In this document: one piece after another, positions 6,948 through 11,806 of the stretch
Numbering within the stretch: position 1 is the first letter of the stretch
How the letters are laid out: each line of letters opens with the position of its first letter
From: JBGOUV01 sp041477815
GTDB taxonomy: Bacteria; Acidobacteriota; Terriglobia; Bryobacterales; JACQDG01
NCBI GenBank assembly: GCA_041477815.1
Contig: JBGOUV010000218.1
Coordinates: 1 to 11,806 of the forward strand
Length of the DNA: 11,806 bases
Reading direction: 5' to 3'
Position numbers and translations under genes: made by a program
The notes under the pieces: generated by a model
Seen by the model: the letters and a program-made list of their open reading frames with translations, nothing else
Told to the model about the DNA's origin: nothing
The model's database searches: none

Positions 6948-7243
6948 CGCCTGCCGATTCCGCGCGGGGGCGTGAATGGCCTGGAAGCGATGGGGTGCCT
7001 GCATGTGTTCGGCGGAGAGGGGAAAGCAATGCGCCGAGCGGGGTCTGCCCGGATCACGATATGTATAACCCATTGACCAATACTTGGACCCGCCTCGGGC
7101 CTATGCCGATTCCGGTGCACGGCGTGACCGCGGCCGTGTTCGTCGACGGCTTGATCTATCTCCCGGGGGAAGGCGCCTCAGAGGGAGGCAGCAGCGGCTG
7201 CCGGTCGCATCAGGTGTACCCGCCCGGAGTCGCCTGCCGCTAA
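6948..7243 (+). pseudogene. Kelch-repeat beta-propeller remnant, C-terminal end
   Basis: From 6948 one frame reads RLPIPRGGVNGLEAMGC then LHVFGGEG, a Kelch blade (PRxG and the VFGGxG strand). Near 7025 the match changes frame and continues SGVCPDHDMYNPLTNTW, then TRLGPMPIPVHGV and DGLIYLPGEG, ending at TAA 7241-7243. Kelch propellers bind ligands or partners and need several blades; about one and a half remain, with no signal peptide. The piece begins within about 35 bp of the M16 remnant, so a deletion or recombination has joined the two. A frameshift inside it, and loss of everything upstream, mark it as non-functional. The parent protein cannot be named beyond the Kelch family. Confidence 0.78.
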
Positions 7244-7310
7244 TCTAAACCAGGCTAGGGGGCCTGTCACGAGAGGCTTGTGCGCCGCCTTAGGCTGCCG
7301 GGTCGAGACG

Positions 7311-7328
7311 GCAGGCACGATTGCCTGC
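7311..7328. terminator. Perfect hairpin between convergent ends (possible terminator)
   Basis: GCAGGCA-CGAT-TGCCTGC forms a perfect 7-bp stem with a 4-nt loop, 25 nt after the stop of the kinase-like gene and 68 nt after the Kelch remnant. Neither strand has a T-run after the stem, so it is not a canonical intrinsic terminator. The left arm also overlaps an alternative stem (CTGCCG 7295-7300 with CGGCAG 7309-7314). It may stall or stabilise transcripts. Confidence 0.35.
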
Positions 7329-7352
7329 TCCACCTCTGCCTGTGACACAGCC

Positions 7353-8213
7353 CTACAGCCCTACCCCGCAGGCCTGCCCGCTGCGCGGCAAATCGAAGAG
7401 CACGGCGGCCTCCCCTTTGGCGGCGACCTCCTTATCGAAGAAGGCGACGATCTTGTCGCGCCGCGCCAGCAGCCCGTCGATCTCCATATCGCCAACATAG
7501 GGCTTCAAGTGCCGTTGCAGCAGCGGCTTGCTCAGCTCGCGCAACTTGGCCAGAATCTTGCGATCGCATTGCACCAGGTCCTTCGGGCTGGGTATATCCT
7601 TGCCCGCCCGGAAGGCCCGCGTGAAGTCGATCATCCAGAGCTGCCAGTCCGGGGTGACCAGGAAATTGGTGAGATTGGCGTCGGAGTTGGAGATCAACTG
7701 GTTGAAGACCCGGGCGGTGTACATTTGACGATTCCAGCTCTCCACGTCGGGCGGCTGGAGGTTGCGGCGGAGGCGATCCACTTCCATCATGGCGCCGTCC
7801 ACCCACCAGGTGAGCGAGACGGCCTTGCCCCCGACCTTGCGGGCGACGTAGGGCGGAACCATGTTGAGCTCCAGGATCTTGGCCAGCTCGTAGCCGGCTA
7901 CGTTGAACTCCCAAAAGTCCTTGAAGTTCAGTTCGGTGCCGCGGGTGGTGGTATAGGAGGTTTTGGCTTCGTGTATGGCCTGGATGCCGGCATCGTGCGT
8001 TACTTTGCCGTCGTCCAAGGTGGCCCGCTTGGGCTGGGTAACGCCTTTGGGGATGTCCCGCTGGGTCCCGATCTTGGCTGTCCGCAGGAACGCCTCCATT
8101 TCCTCGCAGGTCAGTTTGAGAGAGGGGGCCGGTCGTTGCTCGGCCGCCCACATCCCGCCCCCTAAGAACAGCCCAATCACCAGAGCCGGACTCTGAAAAG
8201 TTTTCGCGTACAT
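7353..8213 (-). CDS. Secreted protein with PI3K-like atypical kinase signature
   Basis: A 286-residue protein from the ATG at 8213; an in-frame ATG at 8234 would add seven residues. The 8213 start has GGAAG 6 nt upstream and gives a clean signal peptide (MYAKTFQSPALVIGLFLGG, cleavage near MWAA). Kinase-like landmarks: ELNFKDFWEFNVAGYELAKI (about 94-113, helix-C-like), LELNMVPP (114-121), SNSDANLTNFL (175-185, with D178 and N183 spaced as in the PI3/PI4-kinase DxxxxN loop) and MIDFTRAF (194-201, with D196 as the DFG-type metal ligand). LVQCDRKIL and LLARRDKIVAFFDKE are helices seen in related Acidobacteriota hypothetical proteins. A clear ATP-binding lysine is not obvious (K84 is a candidate). 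An exported kinase lacks an obvious ATP supply, so it may be a pseudokinase or bind something else. It is transcribed divergently from the regulator at 8350. Confidence 0.68.
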   Translation of the reverse strand: MYAKTFQSPALVIGLFLGGGMWAAEQRPAPSLKLTCEEMEAFLRTAKIGTQRDIPKGVTQPKRATLDDGKVTHDAGIQAIHEAKTSYTTTRGTELNFKDFWEFNVAGYELAKILELNMVPPYVARKVGGKAVSLTWWVDGAMMEVDRLRRNLQPPDVESWNRQMYTARVFNQLISNSDANLTNFLVTPDWQLWMIDFTRAFRAGKDIPSPKDLVQCDRKILAKLRELSKPLLQRHLKPYVGDMEIDGLLARRDKIVAFFDKEVAAKGEAAVLFDLPRSGQACGVGL

Positions 8214-8270
8214 GGCTTGCTTCCAGTTCGTCATGCCGGTCAGTGAATCACGGCGCGGGTCGGGAAGTCA

Positions 8271-8325
8271 TGAAGAAACCATCAAGAATGCGTGAAAGAT
8301 CCATCAAACACCGTCGAATCAGGAC
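8271..8325 (+). promoter_or_regulatory. Five direct repeats of 11 bp upstream of the regulator promoter
   Basis: Consecutive 11-bp units start at 8271, 8282, 8293, 8304 and 8315: TGAAGAAACCA, TCAAGAATGCG, TGAAAGATCCA, TCAAACACCGT and CGAATCAGGAC. Positions 3, 4 and 7 are A in all five, and position 1 is T in four, giving T(G/C)AANNA. Units 1 and 3, 22 bp apart, agree at 8 of 11 positions, and units 2 and 4 are less similar. The array ends 2 nt before a perfect TATAAT and covers the -35 region, where no good -35 exists. OmpR/PhoB-type winged-helix proteins bind head-to-tail on 10-11 bp direct repeats, and the downstream gene encodes this domain, so autoregulation is likely. The array may also control the divergent kinase-like gene, whose start is 57 bp away. 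Confidence 0.6.
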
Positions 8326-8327
8326 GT

Positions 8328-8333
8328 TATAAT
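8328..8333 (+). promoter_or_regulatory. -10 box of the winged-helix regulator gene
   Basis: A perfect TATAAT, 16 nt before the GTG start. Transcription should begin near 8340, leaving about 10 nt of leader and no Shine-Dalgarno. The -35 position (8305-8310, CAAACA) is poor and lies in the repeat array, so activation by a bound protein is plausible. Confidence 0.6.
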
Positions 8334-8349
8334 CAACCCGGACGCTCCT

Positions 8350-10242
8350 GTGCCGAACCGCTACTGCTTCGAGAGCTTCACCCTGGACCTGCATCGCGGC
8401 TGCCTCCTCCACAAAGGACGGGAGGTCAAACTGCGTCCCAAGTCCTTTGAGATGCTGCGGTACCTGGTGGAGAGGGGCGGGCGCCTGGTGGGGCGAGAGG
8501 AATTGATGCAGGCCATCTGGCCGGACACCTTTGTCAGCGAGGAATCGCTGGCACAGTGTCTGATGGAGGTGCGCCGGGCGTTGCAGGATGATTCCCAACG
8601 CTTCGTGAAGACCGTTCCCCGCCGGGGCTATATCTTTCTCACCGAAGTCAGCGAGCCGGCGCCGGTGGAGGCGCCTCCCGCCGGCCTCCGGCGTCCGAAC
8701 ACCAGGACGCTGCTGCTGGCCGGCGGACTGCTCTTGGCGGGGCTCGGGGCCGCGGTTGTCTACTGGCGAGGTTTGCCCGGAACGGGCGGGCCGGCCACGC
8801 TGGCCGTGCTCCCGTTCCGTCCACTGAGCCAGAATGGCCGGGACGAATCCCTGGAGCTGGGCATGGCCGATGCTCTGATCACCAAGCTCAGCAACCTCCC
8901 GCGGACCATCGTTCGCCCCACCAGCGCCGTGCGCCAATACCTGGACACCGCAACCGACGCCCTCGCCGCCGGACGCCAGCTCCAGGCCGACTGGGTGCTG
9001 GAGGGGAGCCTGCAGAGATCCGGCGACCGTATCCGCGTGACGGTGCAACTGCTCAGCGTCCGGGGCGGAAAACCCTCCTGGGCCGGCACCTTCGACGAGA
9101 AGTTCACCGACATTTTTACCGTGCAGGACCTGATTTCAGAACGAGTGGCCGACGCTCTAGCCGTGCAACTGACCGGGGAGGAGAGAAGGCGGCTCACCAA
9201 ACGCTACACCGGCGACACTCAAGCCTATCAATTATATCTTCAGGGCCGCTACCACTGGAACAAGCGAACCAGCGCCGGCCTGAATAAGGGGATCGAGTAT
9301 TTCCAGCAGGCGATCGCCCAAGACCCGAACTACGCTCCGGCCTACGCCGGCCTGGCCGATTCCTACAATGTGCTGGGATCGCACGACCACGGGGCGCTGG
9401 CGCCGAAAGAGGTCTTCCCCAAGGCGACTGCGGCCGCCCGCCGGGCCCTCGAAATCGACGAGACGCTGGCCGAAGCTCATGCCGCTCTGGCCTTCCTCAA
9501 GTTCCACTACGAATGGGATTGGGCCGGCGCGGAGAAGGAATTCCGGCGCGCCTTCGATCTCAACCCCAAGTATCCGACCTTGCAGCAGTGGTACTCGCAC
9601 TACTCCATGGCCCTGGGCCGGACCGAGGCGTCGCTGGCCGCCGCCCGGCGAGGCGTGGAAGCGGACCCCGTCGATGTCCCCATCAACGCCCACCTGGCCT
9701 GGCATTATTTCTATGCCCGCCAGTACGACGCGGCGATCGAAGCGTCCCGGAGGGCGCTGGAGCTCGATTCCAGTCACCCCCTGCCGCACTGGTATCTGGG
9801 GATGGCCCATGAGCAGAAGCGGGAGTATCAGAAAGCCATCGGCGAATTCCAGATCGCCTTCATCCTCTCCGGAGGCAGCCCGGTGGCGCCCTCCAGCCTG
9901 GCGCACGCTTACGCGATCGCGCGCGACGCTCTTACCGGCGGCAACCCCGTGTACCTTTCGAGCCTGGGACACGCCTATGCGCTGGCGGGCAACGCCGTGG
10001 AAGCGCGCAAGGTGCTCGGCGAGTTGGACGAGTTGTCGAAGCGGCGGTATGTGTCACCCTACGAAAAGGCCGTCATTCATGCCGGCTTGGGTGAGATGGA
10101 GGAGGCCTTCGTGTGGCTCGAAAGGGCCTACGAGGAGCGCGCCGGGTGGCTGGTCTACCTACAGGTGGAACCCCGTCTGGACCGGCTCCGCAACGATCCG
10201 CGCTTCGGGAATCTGGTGAAGCGCGTGGGGCTGGCGCCTTGA
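8350..10242 (+). CDS. CadC-like membrane-anchored winged-helix regulator with TPR repeats
   Basis: A 630-residue one-component regulator. Residues 4-100 are an OmpR-type winged helix (YCFESFTLDLHRGCLL, LRPKSFEMLRYLV, ELMQAIWPDTFVSEESLAQC, VKTVPRRGYIFL). A linker leads to one membrane span at about 119-138 (LLLAGGLLLAGLGAAVVYW). Residues 148-275 resemble the TolB-N/FlgO-like domain found in such regulators (LAVLPFRPLS, ADWVLEGSLQRSGDRIRV). TPR-type helical repeats follow from about 290 to 600 (GIEYFQQAIAQDPNYAPAYA, AEKEFRRAFDLNPKYP, AAIEASRRALELDSSHPLPH). DNA binding is cytoplasmic; the sensor and TPR part is periplasmic. The GTG start at 8350 lies just before the conserved RYCFESFTLD; no ribosome binding site precedes it. 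There is no receiver domain. A 22-residue stretch is duplicated in tandem at 508-551. Five 11-bp repeats upstream suggest autoregulation. The signal is unknown. Its stop is 5 bp from the convergent Uma2 stop. Confidence 0.9.
   Translation: MPNRYCFESFTLDLHRGCLLHKGREVKLRPKSFEMLRYLVERGGRLVGREELMQAIWPDTFVSEESLAQCLMEVRRALQDDSQRFVKTVPRRGYIFLTEVSEPAPVEAPPAGLRRPNTRTLLLAGGLLLAGLGAAVVYWRGLPGTGGPATLAVLPFRPLSQNGRDESLELGMADALITKLSNLPRTIVRPTSAVRQYLDTATDALAAGRQLQADWVLEGSLQRSGDRIRVTVQLLSVRGGKPSWAGTFDEKFTDIFTVQDLISERVADALAVQLTGEERRRLTKRYTGDTQAYQLYLQGRYHWNKRTSAGLNKGIEYFQQAIAQDPNYAPAYAGLADSYNVLGSHDHGALAPKEVFPKATAAARRALEIDETLAEAHAALAFLKFHYEWDWAGAEKEFRRAFDLNPKYPTLQQWYSHYSMALGRTEASLAAARRGVEADPVDVPINAHLAWHYFYARQYDAAIEASRRALELDSSHPLPHWYLGMAHEQKREYQKAIGEFQIAFILSGGSPVAPSSLAHAYAIARDALTGGNPVYLSSLGHAYALAGNAVEARKVLGELDELSKRRYVSPYEKAVIHAGLGEMEEAFVWLERAYEERAGWLVYLQVEPRLDRLRNDPRFGNLVKRVGLAP
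9871..10002 (+). repeat. Tandem duplication of 22 codons in the regulator TPR region
   Basis: Codons 508-529 (9871-9936) and 530-551 (9937-10002) are adjacent copies: GGSPV..SSLAHAYAIA against GGNPV..SSLGHAYALA. They match at 13 of 22 residues and 43 of 66 bases, so the duplication is old. It lengthens the repeat region without changing the frame. Confidence 0.6.
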
Positions 10243-10247
10243 ACGGC

Positions 10248-10784
10248 CTACAAGCCTTCGAAAAATTGGGAGGCGGGGACGGAAAAGCCCGGGAGCAGGT
10301 CGAGCTCCAGCTTCTGATCGCCGCGGACCAGGCGGGCCTGGCCGGAAGGCTCGAAGACACGAATGACCTGCCGGGTCGTAAAGGCCACCAGAAAGGCGCG
10401 CGTCCCTCTCTCCAGGAACAGCTCGATCCGGTCTTCCAGGTGGGCGGCGGATTCCGAAGAGACCACTTCAAAAACCAGAGCGGGCGCCAGCGCGAGCAGG
10501 TCGTCAGGGGCCTGGGCGGGAATCTGCTCCTGGAGCAGGATGGAGAGGTCGGGCTGAAGGGCGTCGGTGTCAGTGAGCTGGTACATGGTCTCACTGAAGA
10601 CCTCGCCGGTCGGGTTGCTTTGAAAGTACGCGTTGAAGATCCTGTGTGCCGTGGATTTCACCCGTTCATGTCTGAACTTTGCATTACCCATCGGGACAAT
10701 CTCCCCGTGGATCAGCTCGCAACGCTGCTCTTCCGGCACTTGGGCCAGGAAATCCCTGACCGTCAGTGCAGTCGCGGTCGCCAT
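10248..10784 (-). CDS. Uma2 family (DUF820) PD-(D/E)XK-like protein
   Basis: A 178-residue protein of the Uma2/DUF820 family (PF05685), which has a restriction-endonuclease-like fold and is often present in many copies in cyanobacteria and Acidobacteriota. Visible motifs are ELIHGEIVPM (23-32), QPDLSILL (77-84, acidic D79), ALVFEVVSSES (102-112, E106), EDRIELFLERG (117-127) and a C-terminal beta-rich end. The usual lysine after the EVxSPS motif appears as R119, which may weaken or abolish nuclease activity. The start is the ATG at 10784; a longer frame to 10859 would cross the preceding gene remnant and adds nothing family-like. No Shine-Dalgarno is close (a purine-rich stretch is 19 nt away), while TGTTAATCT just upstream could be an extended -10 for a leaderless mRNA. 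Its cellular role is not established. Confidence 0.82.
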   Translation of the reverse strand: MATATALTVRDFLAQVPEEQRCELIHGEIVPMGNAKFRHERVKSTAHRIFNAYFQSNPTGEVFSETMYQLTDTDALQPDLSILLQEQIPAQAPDDLLALAPALVFEVVSSESAAHLEDRIELFLERGTRAFLVAFTTRQVIRVFEPSGQARLVRGDQKLELDLLPGFSVPASQFFEGL

Positions 10785-10815
10785 AGTCTCTAGATTAACA
10801 CAGCTCCTTCCTTCC

Positions 10816-11200
10816 TCATTCCGCCTTCTTCCGGAAGCAGCATAGTGCGCTGTACGCACCTATATATAAGCTGCCGGCGGCGATGGCGGGCGTGGCCTTG
10901 CAGCCAAATAGAACCTGGCCTGGGCGCGGAGATCCACGAGCTCGTCCTTGGGAAGCCGGCCGTCCTCGTTGGTATCCAGTTGGGCGAGGGCGTCCGCGAA
11001 AGGCGGCGCGATTTCCTGCTGGCCGGGATCGGATTCTCCGGAATAGGCAATGGAATAGACGGCCTCGCCGGCCACCGGACCGGTTGGCCGTCTCGACCTC
11101 GGAGGCATTGAGCTGGTAGGCCCCTGCATCCGGCCCTGAGGCGGCTGGTAGAGAACCAGCGCGGGGCAGCCGCGCGGCGCGTGCGGGCGTTGACGGGAGA
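10816..11200 (-). pseudogene. Remnant of a PQQ-propeller protein with embedded EF-hand
   Basis: Minus-strand pieces of one protein appear in alternating frames: PALVLYQPPQG (about 11165-11136), then GAYQLNASEVETAN one frame over (about 11124-11083), then back to the first frame with GPVAGEAVYSIAYSGES and PPFADALAQL plus a perfect EF-hand loop DTNEDGRLPKDE (10976-10941; D1, N3, D5, G6, E12 as required for calcium), and finally the second frame with GCKATPAIAAGSLYIGAYSA (from about 10905), ending at TGA 10818-10816. In intact proteins of this type (BamB/PQQ-like propeller with an EF-hand insert, secreted or periplasmic) well over 100 residues separate the EF-hand from the closing ATPAI strand; here they nearly touch, so there is an internal deletion as well as frameshifts. 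It lies downstream of the second receptor in the same direction, so it was probably its operon partner. The upstream limit is approximate. Confidence 0.75.
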
Positions 11201-11274
11201 ACGGAGTCCTGCACGGGCCGCTCCTCGGGTCGCTGCCGGAAGGCTCCAGGCGACGTTTCGGAATTTCGTGGTGA

Positions 11275-11300
11275 GGGCGCAGACATTGCTGCCCGCGCCC
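11275..11300. terminator. GC-rich inverted repeat after the second receptor
   Basis: GGGCGC (11275-11280) and GCGCCC (11295-11300) can pair around a 14-nt loop, 23 nt beyond the receptor stop on the minus strand. There is no T-run, so termination is only a possibility. Confidence 0.25.
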
Positions 11301-11323
11301 CCGGTTGACAAGTGAAGATACGA

Positions 11324-11806
11324 CTAGAAGTTCAGCCGTAAGCCGAAGCGCAATTCCCGGGATCGACCCACCGCATCCGAGCTGCCCGACTGCGTGGCGA
11401 GGATCTTCCCGAAGTTCGAGCTGTTGGCATTGCCGGTCGGGTTCACGAAGTGCGGCGTGTTGCTCAAGTTGAACGACTCCGCCCGGAACTGCAGATGGAA
11501 CCTTTCCGTCAGGTTGAAGGTGCGGAACAAACTTAAGTCCGTATTCACCACGCCGGGCCCGAGCATGGTATTGCGGCCAACATTGCCGAACCGCACCCCG
11601 GTGGGCCGCGCAAAGGCGCTGGTGTCGAACCAGGTGCCATCGTCACCGACCTTGCCCAGCTTTTCGACGGTCGGCTTGACCTGGTCCGGGGTCTGCGCGT
11701 TGCCCGGCATGTTCAACGCGGCCCCGGAGGCGCTCAGGGTGTACTGGCGTCCCTGGTAGGCGCTGAAGATGCCGTTGATCTGCCAGTCGCCCAGCACCGC
11801 CTTGGA
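11324..11806 (-). CDS. Second Oar-type TonB-dependent receptor, C-terminal end (runs off right edge)
   Basis: The last 160 codons of a second large outer-membrane receptor; the frame is open through the window edge (SKAVLGDWQINGIFSAYQG). It carries the closing strands typical of Oar-like barrels: NVGRNTMLGPGVVNTDLSLF, FNLTERFHLQFRAESFNLSN, TPHFVNPTG, then SRELRFGLRLNF at the end with terminal phenylalanine. This matches the end of the receptor at 2782-6213 in arrangement (QFRAEFFNVFNTP and GLRLVF), but the sequences differ, so the two are diverged paralogues rather than a recent duplication. The signal peptide, N-terminal sandwich and plug lie outside the window. The PQQ/EF-hand remnant follows in the same direction. 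The ligand is unknown. Confidence 0.92.
   Translation of the reverse strand, partial: SKAVLGDWQINGIFSAYQGRQYTLSASGAALNMPGNAQTPDQVKPTVEKLGKVGDDGTWFDTSAFARPTGVRFGNVGRNTMLGPGVVNTDLSLFRTFNLTERFHLQFRAESFNLSNTPHFVNPTGNANSSNFGKILATQSGSSDAVGRSRELRFGLRLNF

Noticed and set aside
6611..7243. A single 210-codon plus-strand gene.
   Set aside because: Its start lies inside the M16 reading frame in another phase; its product is a chain of M16 and Kelch fragments separated by nonsense sequence, so it is a chance fusion of remnants.
7278..8165. A 295-codon plus-strand frame opposite the kinase-like gene.
   Set aside because: Translation is a mirror of the real gene, without motifs or a start signal.
10785..10859. 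A longer N-terminus for the Uma2-like protein.
   Set aside because: The extra 25 residues come from the tail of the PQQ remnant and do not look like the family; no ribosome binding site supports it.
10816..11286. A 156-codon minus-strand gene beside the second receptor.
   Set aside because: Only its middle and end pieces match a PQQ protein, with the EF-hand in a different frame; treated as a pseudogene.
1..11806. CRISPR array, insertion sequence, toxin-antitoxin or defence system.
   Set aside because: No regularly spaced identical repeats, transposase motifs or terminal inverted repeats were found. The Uma2-like gene alone does not make a defence system, and the 11-bp array is too short and too degenerate for CRISPR.

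Overview
The window looks like a piece of an Acidobacteriota chromosome, probably a Solibacter/Bryobacter-type relative. The basis is high GC, a 1143-residue Oar-type TonB-dependent receptor with an N-terminal carboxypeptidase-like domain, Tat-exported sugar-enzyme-like proteins, a membrane-anchored winged-helix/TPR regulator, and remnants of M16, Kelch and PQQ/EF-hand secreted proteins typical of that group. This is family-level recognition from memory, not a database result.

Left end (1-560): the 5' end of a minus-strand Tat-exported protein runs off the left edge from a TTG start at 97. A complete tRNA-Leu(UAG) lies upstream of it on the same strand, with an extended -10 promoter. Next is a plus-strand secreted alkaline phosphatase-like gene (560-1696). 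Its last 14 bases overlap the tail of a convergent minus-strand gene for a Tat-exported mannonate dehydratase-like TIM barrel (1683-2765). That gene is probably coupled to the large TonB-dependent receptor gene just upstream (2782-6213). The pair suggests uptake of a ligand, perhaps sugar-acid derived, with processing in the envelope.

Middle (6214-7352): a divergent promoter region drives the receptor on the minus strand and, on the plus strand, a dead gene. The dead stretch holds the N-terminal part of an M16 zinc peptidase, broken by frameshifts and a deletion, followed directly by a frameshifted C-terminal piece of a Kelch propeller protein. A perfect hairpin separates this from the next gene.

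Right half (7353-10250): a divergent pair. The minus-strand gene encodes a protein with a signal peptide and a PI3K-like atypical kinase signature. The plus-strand gene encodes a CadC-like regulator (winged helix, one membrane span, periplasmic TolB-N-like and TPR domains). Between them are five direct repeats at an 11-bp period ending next to a perfect TATAAT box, the arrangement expected for an OmpR/PhoB-type activator. This is the most interesting non-coding feature of the window.

Right end (10248-11806): a Uma2/DUF820 PD-(D/E)XK-like protein, a frameshifted and internally deleted remnant of a PQQ-propeller/EF-hand protein, and the C-terminal end of a second Oar-type receptor that runs off the window. 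No CRISPR array, insertion sequence, phage gene or obvious defence island was seen. Three independent gene remnants in under 12 kb make this a region under decay rather than a recently acquired island.
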